DNA of 40,143 nt from an uncultured Clostridia bacterium (GCA_945863885.1 CAMAZY010000024.1:1-40143), one strand, 5' to 3'. Positions 1 to 6,368 are shown, numbered from the stretch's first letter. Translations and numbers: made by a program. The notes: generated by a model from the letters alone, not told the origin.

Positions 1-9
1 GTTTTTACA

Positions 10-86
10 TGGTTGCGGAGACAGGATTTGAACCTGCAACCTCCGGGTTATGAGCCCGACGAGCTACCGGGTTGCTCTACTCCGCG
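10..86 (-). tRNA. Initiator tRNA-fMet (CAU)
   Basis: A 77-nt tRNA on the minus strand with CCA encoded (complement of 10-12). The anticodon loop reads CTCATAA, giving anticodon CAU. Two marks separate the initiator from the elongator: the first acceptor position is C facing A (no Watson-Crick pair, C1 x A72), and the anticodon stem carries three G:C pairs next to the loop (GGG/CCC). The T arm GG-TTCGAAT-CC is normal. It delivers formyl-methionine to the ribosomal P site. Confidence 0.97.
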
Positions 87-115
87 ATATTAGCGTCTCT
101 CACGAGTGCTTGACT

Positions 116-144
116 ATTATACACTGACGAATCTGCGTTGTCAA
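116..144 (-). promoter_or_regulatory. Sigma-A promoter of tRNA-fMet
   Basis: On the minus strand TTGACA (complement of 139-144), a 17-bp spacer and TATAAT (complement of 116-121) form a perfect housekeeping promoter about 30 bp upstream of the tRNA 5' end. Confidence 0.85.
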
Positions 145-217
145 TAGTTTCGGTAATTTTTTTTTATTTTTTTCTTTCTGCCTCTTTCTGCCCCAAGGCA
201 AAATACGACTTAATTTG

Positions 218-246
218 TTGATTGATAAGGAAAAATGTGATAATAT
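218..246 (+). promoter_or_regulatory. Sigma-A promoter for the 265/504 gene pair
   Basis: TTGATT (218-223), 17-bp spacer, TAATAT (241-246). Transcription would begin near 253, leaving a leader of only about 12 nt before the ATG at 265. The pair is divergent from the tRNA-fMet promoter. Confidence 0.6.
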
Positions 247-264
247 AATAAAAAATTTGGTAGC

Positions 265-519
265 ATGAAGACTTGGCAATCAAAAGAAAATAGAGTTTGG
301 GATTATTTCGGAAAAAAGAAGGTTTATATAGAGGATTTGTCATCGGCAGAAAGATCGATCAACAGTAGCCTGTGCCGCAAAATCGCCGATCTTAAAAACG
401 GAGAAAAAACCTTTCAAATCTCAGAAACCCCTGCTAAATTTTTGGTGATTGCCGACAAGTTCCGTAAGGCTTTCCGACTGAGCAAAAATGGGAGTGAGAT
501 ACAATGCCGCTGTTTATGA
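265..519 (+). CDS. Hypothetical protein, 84 aa
   Basis: I do not recognise this protein. It is a small basic protein without signal peptide or membrane segment. The ATG follows a sigma-A promoter by only about 20 bp and has no clear Shine-Dalgarno (only a weak TTTGGT), so it may be translated from a very short leader. Its end overlaps the start of the next gene by 16 nt in another frame, the usual sign of translational coupling. A start further inside is possible. Confidence 0.5.
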   Translation: MKTWQSKENRVWDYFGKKKVYIEDLSSAERSINSSLCRKIADLKNGEKTFQISETPAKFLVIADKFRKAFRLSKNGSEIQCRCL

Positions 520-1064
520 ATCAGGATTCCTATGCGGAAAATCCGGGCAATGTGAATTTGTCCCGAAAAAAGTGCAGGCAATTGAAAAAACGCCTTTGCA
601 AAAATTTCGTGCTGAAAATAAATTTTGATCTGAACCGAATTCCCGTTTCCCGGTGGATACGGTTTGGCGATACGCAGCCGGCGTTTGTGTATTCCGTCGA
701 TCCGCTCACGATTTCTGTGTATTCGGACGAAATGGACGCTGTGATTTTTTTGCGGTTTCCGGACTTTCTCGTTGAACAGTACGGCTTGAAAGCAGGGGAG
801 GTCCTTGCGGCGACCAATGTTTATTCCGAGAATTCTGAAGGAAAAACAGCCGATGATATTTTTGTCGGTGAACACTATCTTGGCCGATATCACGATTTTA
901 CGCCGATGATTCAGCTGTTTCTGTCCGATGATGAAGCGACGGCAAAAAGGAAAACCGGACTTTTCCACCCCGAAACGCTGCTGAGAGTGCAGGCTCTTAC
1001 GGCGGAATATGCGGACAGACACAGCGGACTTTTCCGGGAGGGGTTCTATTACTTTTTTCAATAG
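504..1064 (+). CDS. Hypothetical protein, 186 aa
   Basis: Function not recognised. The ATG is preceded by GGGAGTGAG, an adequate ribosome binding site that lies inside the end of the upstream gene, so the two are probably coupled. The N-terminal 45 residues are basic (a KKCRQLKKRLCK stretch); the rest is mixed alpha/beta with acidic and aromatic residues. There are no transmembrane segments and no catalytic motif I can name. A long reading frame on the opposite strand here is a shadow: this strand has promoter, ribosome binding site and downstream terminator. Confidence 0.6.
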   Translation: MPLFMNQDSYAENPGNVNLSRKKCRQLKKRLCKNFVLKINFDLNRIPVSRWIRFGDTQPAFVYSVDPLTISVYSDEMDAVIFLRFPDFLVEQYGLKAGEVLAATNVYSENSEGKTADDIFVGEHYLGRYHDFTPMIQLFLSDDEATAKRKTGLFHPETLLRVQALTAEYADRHSGLFREGFYYFFQ

Positions 1065-1105
1065 GCGTACTGTACCGGTAAAGCTTTTTTGACCCGGGTA
1101 TATAT

Positions 1106-1140
1106 CAAGGGTCTCGTTTATTTGAATAGCCCTTGTTTTT
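1106..1140 (+). terminator. Probable terminator after the 504 gene
   Basis: CAAGGG (1106-1111) pairs with CCCTTG (1130-1135), followed by TTTTT. The stem is short and the loop large (18 nt), so this is a moderate call. Confidence 0.5.
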
Positions 1141-1141
1141 C

Positions 1142-1170
1142 TTGACATTTGTGTGAAACTGTTCTATACT
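1142..1170 (+). promoter_or_regulatory. Consensus sigma-A promoter driving a hairpin RNA
   Basis: TTGACA (1142-1147), exactly 17 bp, TATACT (1165-1170). The predicted start, 1176-1178, coincides with the first base of the long hairpin at 1177-1242, so the promoter appears dedicated to that RNA. Confidence 0.8.
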
Positions 1171-1175
1171 GTTAC

Positions 1176-1250
1176 AAAAGTTCAATCGGTTTTAACAGCT
1201 CGGAAGACTGGATTCCGACTCTGGGAAAATCGGTTGAACTTTATTTCTTA
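1176..1250 (+). ncRNA. Candidate small RNA A (long hairpin)
   Basis: The transcript would begin with a 17-bp stem (1177-1193 with 1226-1242; 15 Watson-Crick and 2 G-U pairs). Inside it CAG (1196-1198) pairs with CTG (1221-1223), and TCGGAA (1200-1205) pairs with TTCCGA (1213-1218) around a 7-nt loop. The 3' arm runs into a U-rich tract (TTTATTTCTT), so the structure could end its own transcription. There is no reading frame of note. The family is not recognised. An inert inverted repeat is the alternative, but the exactly placed consensus promoter argues for a transcript. Confidence 0.5.
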
Positions 1251-1291
1251 CGGATTTTTGCGTTGTGGGGGATAATTTGTAAAAAATGGTC

Positions 1292-1320
1292 TTGACATCG
1301 GAGGAGAAATAGTGTAATAT
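1292..1320 (+). promoter_or_regulatory. Sigma-A promoter of tRNA-Val
   Basis: TTGACA (1292-1297), 17-bp spacer, TAATAT (1315-1320), 15 bp upstream of the tRNA. Confidence 0.85.
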
Positions 1321-1335
1321 ATGTCATACAGTCTT

Positions 1336-1412
<77 letters not shown>

Positions 1413-1422
1413 TTCAAAAGTA

Positions 1423-1461
1423 CCGCAGTTCCTTTATTTATAAGGGATTGCGGGATTTTTT
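1423..1461 (+). terminator. Terminator of tRNA-Val
   Basis: A 12-bp stem (1423-1434 with 1442-1453, two G-U pairs) followed after GA by seven T. It closes a single-tRNA transcription unit. Confidence 0.85.
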
Positions 1462-1564
1462 TACCTTGTTTGACCTTGGGCCAAAATCCGCTGTTTACGT
1501 TACCTTTATTCACGGTTACGGACGAGTTACGGACAGAAAAAGCTTTGATGATGACAAAAATTTT

Positions 1565-1641
1565 GAAAAATAAAAGCACCGAAAGTATGCCCTGTTGGAA
1601 CTTCAGCAAGTTCTATAACAGGCTGTCTCACTTTCGGCGCC
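1565..1641 (-). ncRNA. Candidate small RNA B (two-part hairpin)
   Basis: On the minus strand an 11-nt outer stem (1576-1586 with 1630-1640, 10 pairs) encloses an inner stem made from CCTGTT..AACTT and AAGTT..AACAGG with a small loop. After the outer stem the minus strand continues CTTTTATTTTTC, a plausible U-tract. A -35/-10 pair sits just upstream (1648-1677), with the expected start at the base of the stem. Family not recognised. The stretch 1462-1575 between the tRNA terminator and this hairpin shows nothing I can identify. Confidence 0.42.
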
Positions 1642-1647
1642 GAGAAT

Positions 1648-1677
1648 ACTTTACCACGGACTGAATCAACTTGTCAA
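1648..1677 (-). promoter_or_regulatory. Promoter of candidate RNA B
   Basis: Minus strand TTGACA (complement of 1672-1677), 18-bp spacer, TAAAGT (complement of 1648-1653). The -10 is less than ideal. Confidence 0.5.
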
Positions 1678-1737
1678 TAACCGATTGATAACCGTATTCA
1701 ATATTATCGCAGAAGAGAATAACAGCATCAGTATAAT

Positions 1738-1810
1738 AAAAAAAGCCCAAGCGATGCTTGCCACCATAGGAGTACAGCCCTCCGAGGTGTCACGCTTACT
1801 TGAACTTTCG
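1738..1810 (-). ncRNA. Candidate small RNA C
   Basis: About 73 nt on the minus strand between a consensus-like promoter (1817-1845) and a run of seven T (complement of 1738-1744). Outer pairing uses 1749-1753 with 1793-1797 (AAGCG/CGCTT), then GACACC with GGUGGC (one mismatch), then GGAG with CUCC around a 7-nt loop. A shorter CAAGC-ATC-GCTTG hairpin just before the T run can act as terminator. It lacks the conserved GGAAGC apex of SRP RNA, so it is not that; the family is not recognised. Confidence 0.45.
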
Positions 1811-1816
1811 AAAGAT

Positions 1817-1845
1817 AGTTTATCACAGACTGCCCCTGTTGTCAA
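1817..1845 (-). promoter_or_regulatory. Promoter of candidate RNA C
   Basis: Minus strand TTGACA (complement of 1840-1845), 17-bp spacer, TAAACT (complement of 1817-1822). Confidence 0.65.
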
Positions 1846-1925
1846 TGTGTTATTCAGAATTAAACAGAATAGGGGGTATAGTTGTCCGTATTTCTGTACA
1901 ATACTGTGTGAGTCGCAAAATCTGC

Positions 1926-1954
1926 TTGACCGTTGTTCTTTGACGAAGTATAAT
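1926..1954 (+). promoter_or_regulatory. Promoter of the 1989 gene
   Basis: TTGACC (1926-1931), 17-bp spacer, TATAAT (1949-1954). Transcription from about 1961 gives a short leader that contains the ribosome binding site of the gene at 1989. This decides against a translation start at 1685. Confidence 0.8.
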
Positions 1955-1988
1955 CAATTTAACGATAAAGGTGGAGGAGAAAGGACTA

Positions 1989-2209
1989 TGCCGACATTAG
2001 AGGAAAGGCGGATTCTGTTCGTGAATATATTGGCGACGTTATTGCCGAAGGAAACAGCGGCAGCAGTCGCAGCAACTTTGAACATGGAAGAGGAAATGAT
2101 AGAAATGGCAATATTCCTCAGAGGTCGGGATTTCAAAGTGACGAAACAGGAAATTCTGAATGAGTGCGGTCGGATAATCGAAAAGTACGAGATAAATCAG
2201 AAAAAATAA
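1989..2209 (+). CDS. Hypothetical protein, 73 aa
   Basis: A small, probably all-helical, acidic protein without membrane segment; no family recognised. I start it at the ATG at 1989 because GGTGGAGGAGAAAGG lies directly upstream and a TATAAT promoter lies 35 bp upstream. The same frame is open back to a TTG at 1685, but that extension crosses the promoter and candidate RNA C and has no ribosome binding site. Residues 20-45 (an Ala-rich helix, then NMEEEMIEMA) and the end (ILNECGRIIEKYE) could form a helical bundle. No partner gene is adjacent. Confidence 0.65.
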
Positions 2210-2260
2210 AAACAGCAGATTGGTGTTCGGAGTTCACACATTAAGTGTTAGCTCTATCAC

Positions 2261-2420
2261 TCAACCTGCCATTTCGCCGTAATAATACCGTTCCGATTCG
2301 TTTTCGTCAAGAAATATGTAATCCCGTTTCGAAACAGCACGCCTAAAAGAGCGCTGTCGCCCATAGAAGTTTTAGAAACTTCGTTACGGTCAGGCGAACA
2401 GCACTCTATTTATAATAATG
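2261..2420 (-). pseudogene. Remnant of a repeated small coding-like sequence
   Basis: On the minus strand a reading frame covers ECCSPDRNEVSKTSMGDS, then FRNGITYF. It then continues sensibly only after a one-base shift (LDENESERYYYGEMAG, stop at 2261-2263). The split suggests a frameshifted remnant of a short sequence that may never have been a gene. It overlaps the palindrome at 2349-2406. No ribosome binding site is visible. The remaining bases of the 2210-2606 gap hold this remnant, the palindrome, a repeat fragment and a terminator. Confidence 0.3.
2349..2406. repeat. Palindromic extragenic element
   Basis: Nested inverted repeats: GAGCGCTGT (2349-2357) with ACAGCACTC (2398-2406), one mismatch; CGCC (2358-2361) with GGCG (2393-2396); and an inner perfect GAAGTTT-TAG-AAACTTC (2366-2382). 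There is no T-tract, so a REP/MITE-type element is more likely than a terminator. Confidence 0.5.
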
Positions 2421-2462
2421 CTTTACCGCATCTCTGTCAAGCTTTTCCGCATATTCAATATA

Positions 2463-2513
2463 GGCAACTTCTAAAATGTCCCGGCATTCGTCATAATGCC
2501 CGACGAATGCCCG
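2463..2513. repeat. Fragment of the 437-bp repeat family (left end)
   Basis: These bases match the left terminus of the full repeats at 16796 and 28682: the same terminal GGCAAyyTCTAAAA and the same CCGGCATTCGTCATAATGCCC block. Here the block is a better hairpin (GGCATTCGTC pairs with GACGAATGCC). No internal lobes or right end are present, so it is a truncated or solo-end copy. Confidence 0.6.
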
Positions 2514-2520
2514 TAATTTC

Positions 2521-2554
2521 AGCGTTCTTACTGACAGAACGCTTTCTTTTTTTT
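2521..2554 (+). terminator. Strong rho-independent terminator
   Basis: AGCGTTCT (2521-2528) pairs perfectly with AGAACGCT (2536-2543), followed by TTCTTTTTTTT. It would end transcription from the 1989 gene before the next promoter. Confidence 0.85.
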
Positions 2555-2606
2555 GCCGAAAAACGCTCTCAACAATAAAAAATGTCCGAAAATTAACAAC
2601 TTTTTA

Positions 2607-2635
2607 TTGACAAACGATAACAAGCGTGCTATACT
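2607..2635 (+). promoter_or_regulatory. Sigma-A promoter of the DUF2975-XRE-DUF4153 operon
   Basis: TTGACA (2607-2612), 17-bp spacer, TATACT (2630-2635), 26 bp before the first start codon. AACAA/TTGTT-type half sites around the -35 could be an operator for the downstream repressor, but this is only a suggestion. Confidence 0.85.
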
Positions 2636-2660
2636 GTCACCGTAATAAGAAAGAAAGGTC

Positions 2661-3110
2661 GTGGTGTTTTTGTATACCGACTTAAAATCCGCTAAGGTTA
2701 CTCTTGTAATTTCTTACTGTTTCTGCGTGTTGCTCGCTGTGCTCATGCTGACGGCAAAGCCCATTTTATCGTGGTTTTACGGGCCGCAGGGTGCCCTCAG
2801 CATGAAAATTATCATGATTGCGTTTTATGTCTGCTGCCCGGCGGCATGGGTGGCACTCGGCGGAATCATCAAGCTTTTGAAAAACATTCTGAAAGAAGAG
2901 ATTTTCTGTGAAAACACCGTGTTTTTAATCCGGCTTCTTTCGTGGTGCTGTGCGTTCGTCTGCGTTGTTTGCTTCGGTTTCGGTTTGCGGTACTTTCCGC
3001 TTCTGATTTTTTCGGCGGGTGCCGGCTTTATGATGCTGATTCTGCGTGTTCTTAAAAGCGTTATGGCAAGAGCGACTGAGATCAGAAAAGAAAATGAACT
3101 GACAGTATAA
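2661..3110 (+). CDS. DUF2975 family membrane protein
   Basis: A 149-residue integral membrane protein with four hydrophobic segments (about residues 10-30, 48-70, 87-105 and 108-128) and short basic loops, matching the size and layout of DUF2975 proteins. Translation starts at GTG 2661 (or GTG 2664) behind AGAAAGG. It is followed after 14 bp by a small Cro-like regulator, the arrangement usually seen for DUF2975/YozG-type pairs. Biochemical role unknown; family membership is inferred from layout and neighbour. Confidence 0.75.
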   Translation: MVFLYTDLKSAKVTLVISYCFCVLLAVLMLTAKPILSWFYGPQGALSMKIIMIAFYVCCPAAWVALGGIIKLLKNILKEEIFCENTVFLIRLLSWCCAFVCVVCFGFGLRYFPLLIFSAGAGFMMLILRVLKSVMARATEIRKENELTV

Positions 3111-3124
3111 GGAGGAACGGAAGA

Positions 3125-3343
3125 ATGGCAATTATTGTAAATCTTGACGTCATGCTTGCAAAGAGAAAAATGTCTTCGGGTGAGTTGGCTTCAAGAATCG
3201 GCATCACCCAGGCAAATCTTTCGATCCTCAAAACGGGGAAGGCGAAAGCGGTGCGGTTTTCAACCCTCGACGCTATCTGCCGGGAGCTTCGCTGTCAGCC
3301 GGGGGATATTCTTGAATACTCCGACGGCACGCAGGAGGAATAA
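3125..3343 (+). CDS. Cro/CI-type HTH regulator, YozG-like
   Basis: A 72-residue single-domain DNA-binding protein. The helix-turn-helix covers about residues 17-45 (SSGELASRIGITQANLSILK), and the end, LDAICRELRCQPGDILEY, is the hallmark of the YozG/Cro-like family. It has no sensor domain, so it probably acts as a dimeric repressor of its own operon, perhaps modulated by the membrane proteins beside it. Ribosome binding site AAGGAGG, 14 bp after the DUF2975 gene. Confidence 0.9.
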   Translation: MAIIVNLDVMLAKRKMSSGELASRIGITQANLSILKTGKAKAVRFSTLDAICRELRCQPGDILEYSDGTQEE

Positions 3344-3376
3344 TTTTTAACAAAAAATGTAAGGAGAATTACTCTT

Positions 3377-5326
3377 ATGAACGAACTGAATAAACGCTCT
3401 GCCGGGCGGTTTTCCCCGGCGGATTGGATTACTGCACCCTTTATTACTATTTTAGTATATTTAATTGTAAGAACATTTATCGGTGTATTTGATGAAATGA
3501 ATGTGGGATACTTCGTATTTGCCTTTTCCGCCGGTTATTCACTGATTCTCGTTGCGGCGTTTTTTTATGTCAAAAAAGACCGTAAGCTGAACGCTGCAAG
3601 TGTAGTGACTGCTGTTTCTTGTGCTGTGCTCGGGCTTTCGGTTTCACTTTACGGCGATATCCTATTTTCTTTCTTTACGGTTTTGCTTCTGTTTGTGCTG
3701 ACAGCGTCACTTTGTCTGAGTCTTTCCGGCTCTCATGTGTTTCCGGTGTCAAGCACCTATTATGTTTTAGATGTACTGTATGCTATGGTTGTAAGCCCTT
3801 TGTTGAACTTCGTCCCGATGACAAAAGCCGCTTTTTCGGGCAGGAAAAAGAGTAAGGGGCTAAGCGGTGCGGTTCTCGGAGCAGTCCTTGCCGTTCCCGT
3901 TCTTGCGGTTGTAATCGTTCTTCTGACAAACGGCGACGCCGCTTTTGAAAACCTGACGTCAAAGGTTTTTGATACTCTTTTTTCGGGCTCTGCTTTTATA
4001 AGTGTATTGGTGACTCTCGTTTTGTCGGGTTATATTTTCAGCGTCATGTATGCGACAAGAACCTGCTTTGCCGTCTCCGATCACGAAAAATCCAGAAAGG
4101 CCGTAGCCGGTTTTCACTGTATGTCGGTGAGTGTCATAAACGGCTTTACGGGCGCGGTTTCGGCGGTGTATGTTGTCTATCTGCTTTCCCAGCTGACATA
4201 CTTTTTCGGAGCATTCGGCGGCTCAATCCCGGAAAGCGTCAGAATGACCGTTGCCGAATATTCAAGAAGAGGATTTTTTGAGATGAGTGCCGTAGCACTT
4301 ATCAATCTCGGTCTGATTTCCCTTGCGGTTCTGCTTGCGAAAAGAACGGACGGAAAAATTGCAAAATCCGTCAAAGGAATCTCGCTGTTTCTTTGCGTGT
4401 TCACCGAAATTCTGATTATCACCGCTATGTCGAAAATGGCATTATATATCAGCCGTTACGGTCTTACAAGAAAGCGTGTTTTTGTCACGGCGGCAATCCT
4501 TGTTCTGTTTGTCACTTTCATATGTGTGGTGATAAGGCTTCTGAAACGAAATTTCCCGTATATGAAAATCGTCTTTTCCGTTTTTCTTGTAACCTATACG
4601 CTTTTAAGTGTCGTCAACGTCAATGCTGTCATTGCAAATTATAACGTAAACGCCTATCTTTCGGGACGTTTGGAGACGGTCGATACCGAAATGCTTTCTT
4701 CCTTCGGCTCTGCGGGGGTTGAACCGCTGATGAAGCTTGTGAAGAATCCGGATAGTTTAGTAGCGGCTGACGCAAAAAACGAACTCGGCAATCTGTTCGG
4801 CTACGACGATTTCTGCCTGTTCCGGATTGATGCGGACAGCGGAGAAATTACGCTTGGCGAGGACGCCTGCGGGCTGTATGACAGTATTGTTCTGATGCGT
4901 ATGAAAAAAGACAGCGCAGCGTATATGGCGATTGTAAACGAAGTCAATCCCAGACCGCTTGACTGTTACGTTTTTGTCAGTGCAGCAAGAAAGATAACCG
5001 GAATCGGAAATGGGTTTTATTCCGCCGAAAACGGTGAGGAGGTTTTTGAACCGTACAGGCTTTACAGAATGCCGGTTTCTTCCCAATGTCAATCAATCAG
5101 TCTTTTCGTCACATATGAGTATAAAAATGAGACCGATGACGGCGATGAATATAATGATATCGGCATTGAACAAAAAGACTGTAAACTCGGCGGCGTGATT
5201 GAAATCGGCGAGGATAAAGACGGAAATATTGTCTGTCAATCCTATGGAGAACCCGGAATCAGTCTTGAGAAAGCAGAAGAAATTATGGCAAAGATAAAAG
5301 CGCAAAACAGGAAAAACTCGTTATAA
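3377..5326 (+). CDS. DUF4153 (DUF4173-like) membrane protein
   Basis: A 649-residue protein. Residues about 18-410 contain roughly 11-12 hydrophobic segments; from about 430 (after NVNAVIANYNVNAYLSG) the chain is soluble and acidic. The NxDxxIAxYN-like motif after the last membrane helix and the YGLT-R motif near residue 370 are typical of DUF4153-type proteins. Start ATG with AAGGAGA. Same operon as the DUF2975 and XRE genes (33-bp gap), an association that suggests a regulated envelope function, not known in detail. A weak hairpin with TTTTT at 5325-5357 may end the operon. Confidence 0.8.
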   Translation: MNELNKRSAGRFSPADWITAPFITILVYLIVRTFIGVFDEMNVGYFVFAFSAGYSLILVAAFFYVKKDRKLNAASVVTAVSCAVLGLSVSLYGDILFSFFTVLLLFVLTASLCLSLSGSHVFPVSSTYYVLDVLYAMVVSPLLNFVPMTKAAFSGRKKSKGLSGAVLGAVLAVPVLAVVIVLLTNGDAAFENLTSKVFDTLFSGSAFISVLVTLVLSGYIFSVMYATRTCFAVSDHEKSRKAVAGFHCMSVSVINGFTGAVSAVYVVYLLSQLTYFFGAFGGSIPESVRMTVAEYSRRGFFEMSAVALINLGLISLAVLLAKRTDGKIAKSVKGISLFLCVFTEILIITAMSKMALYISRYGLTRKRVFVTAAILVLFVTFICVVIRLLKRNFPYMKIVFSVFLVTYTLLSVVNVNAVIANYNVNAYLSGRLETVDTEMLSSFGSAGVEPLMKLVKNPDSLVAADAKNELGNLFGYDDFCLFRIDADSGEITLGEDACGLYDSIVLMRMKKDSAAYMAIVNEVNPRPLDCYVFVSAARKITGIGNGFYSAENGEEVFEPYRLYRMPVSSQCQSISLFVTYEYKNETDDGDEYNDIGIEQKDCKLGGVIEIGEDKDGNIVCQSYGEPGISLEKAEEIMAKIKAQNRKNSL

Positions 5327-5403
5327 TTTCGTCATTCTGAATGAAATTTTTAAGAAATGTTAAAAATTTTCTAAACAAACGACAAATAATGACACCGTTC
5401 CCC

Positions 5404-5432
5404 TTGCGGAAGTGAAAAACTTGTGGTAATAT
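5404..5432 (+). promoter_or_regulatory. Promoter of spo0A
   Basis: TTGCGG (5404-5409), 17-bp spacer, TAATAT (5427-5432), about 50 bp upstream of the ATG. It reads as a vegetative sigma-A promoter; I see no clear sigma-H promoter. Confidence 0.6.
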
Positions 5433-5483
5433 CGTTCCGTGATAAAAATTCACATAAAAAATGGATGAAATGAGGAGGAAAAC

Positions 5484-6245
5484 ATGAAAACCAATGCAAA
5501 AGTATTGATTGCAGGCCAAGGGAACGAGTATACCGAAAGTTGCGCCGACTTTCTTTCGGGGCGGGGCTTTACAGTCAAGACGATTCCGAAGGACGGAAGC
5601 GAAGTGCTCAAGGAGCTCGAAAGCGCAGGCTATGACGTTGTCATTATGGACGCATTTATGATGAAGCTTGACGCTTTTGCAGTTCTGAAAAAAGTCAAAG
5701 AAAAGAGTCTTTGTACCGAAACCTTTTTCTTTGTCATGTCTGCGGTTGATAACTATCAGATCGAACATGACTTGATGAGCGCCGGTGCAAGCTACTACCT
5801 ATTGAAGCCGTTTGATTTTGAATCTCTTGCCGACCGCATCGAATCGATGTACGGGAAGGCACCTGTCAGATCAAACGGCGAAAAGAGCGACCATGAAATC
5901 GAAGTGATTATTTCCGACATTATGCGCCAGATAGGGGTCCCTGCGCACATAAAGGGATACGAATATCTCAGGCAGTCAATCGTGCTCACCGTAAAAGATC
6001 CTGAGCTGATGCACGCGGTCACAAAAGCCCTTTATCCTACCATCGCCAAGAAAAATAAAACGACACCGTCTCGAGTGGAGCGTGCAATCAGGCACGCCAT
6101 TGAAGTAGCATGGGACAGGGGAGATGTAGATGTACTGACCTCCTACTTCGGATATACGATTCAAAATACGAGAGGAAAACCAACAAATTCCGAGTTCATT
6201 GCCATGATAAGCGATAAGCTTCGTCTTGCAATGAGCGCAGGCTAA
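5484..6245 (+). CDS. spo0A: Sporulation response regulator Spo0A, altered receiver
   Basis: A 253-residue protein. Residues 1-120 form a response-regulator receiver; about 140-250 form the Spo0A effector domain with the nearly invariant recognition region TPSRVERAIRHAIEVAW and the later RGKPTNSEF. The phosphoacceptor D56 (IMDAFMM), the switch Ser at about 86 and K108 (LLKPFD) are present. The acidic Mg2+-binding pair normally following beta-1 (ADD) is replaced by AGQ (G11, Q12), so normal phosphorelay activation is doubtful. Strong ribosome binding site GAGGAGG. It stands alone, without the frequently adjacent spoIVB. It may control sporulation-derived or stationary-phase programmes; the effector domain looks fully functional. 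Confidence 0.95.
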   Translation: MKTNAKVLIAGQGNEYTESCADFLSGRGFTVKTIPKDGSEVLKELESAGYDVVIMDAFMMKLDAFAVLKKVKEKSLCTETFFFVMSAVDNYQIEHDLMSAGASYYLLKPFDFESLADRIESMYGKAPVRSNGEKSDHEIEVIISDIMRQIGVPAHIKGYEYLRQSIVLTVKDPELMHAVTKALYPTIAKKNKTTPSRVERAIRHAIEVAWDRGDVDVLTSYFGYTIQNTRGKPTNSEFIAMISDKLRLAMSAG

Positions 6246-6258
6246 AGAAGTGACAAGC

Positions 6259-6338
6259 GGCTGCCGCATTTGAAACAGACAATCGGGATAACGCCTTTTT
6301 AAAGACGGTCTGTGAAAAATGCGACAACCTTTTTTTTT
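6259..6338 (+). terminator. spo0A terminator, MITE-like arms
   Basis: GGCTGCCGCATTT (6259-6271) pairs with AAATGCGACAACC (6317-6329) with two mismatches. ACAGAC (6275-6280) pairs with GTCTGT (6308-6313). Nine T follow. The outer arm resembles the terminal repeat of the element at 36942, so this terminator may derive from a small mobile element. Confidence 0.75.
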
Positions 6339-6344
6339 GTGTAT

Positions 6345-6368
6345 ACCGCAGTTTTGCGGTGTTTTTTT
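6345..6368 (+). terminator. Second terminator after spo0A
   Basis: ACCGCA-GTTT-TGCGGT followed by G and seven T. It lies in tandem with the preceding terminator. Confidence 0.75.

Noticed and set aside
414-1148. Long minus-strand reading frame opposite the 504 gene
   Set aside because: No ribosome binding site, Arg/Lys/Phe-rich composition typical of an antisense shadow; the plus strand has promoter and start signals.
1738-1810. Signal recognition particle RNA
   Set aside because: Size and hairpin are suggestive, but the conserved apical loop and GGAAGC motif are missing.
1685-1988. N-terminal extension of the 1989 protein from TTG 1685
   Set aside because: It crosses a TATAAT promoter and candidate RNA C, has no ribosome binding site, and its composition differs from the rest.
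5375-5400. Spo0A-binding box upstream of spo0A
   Set aside because: CGACAAA is only a partial match to the TGTCGAA consensus and occurs once.
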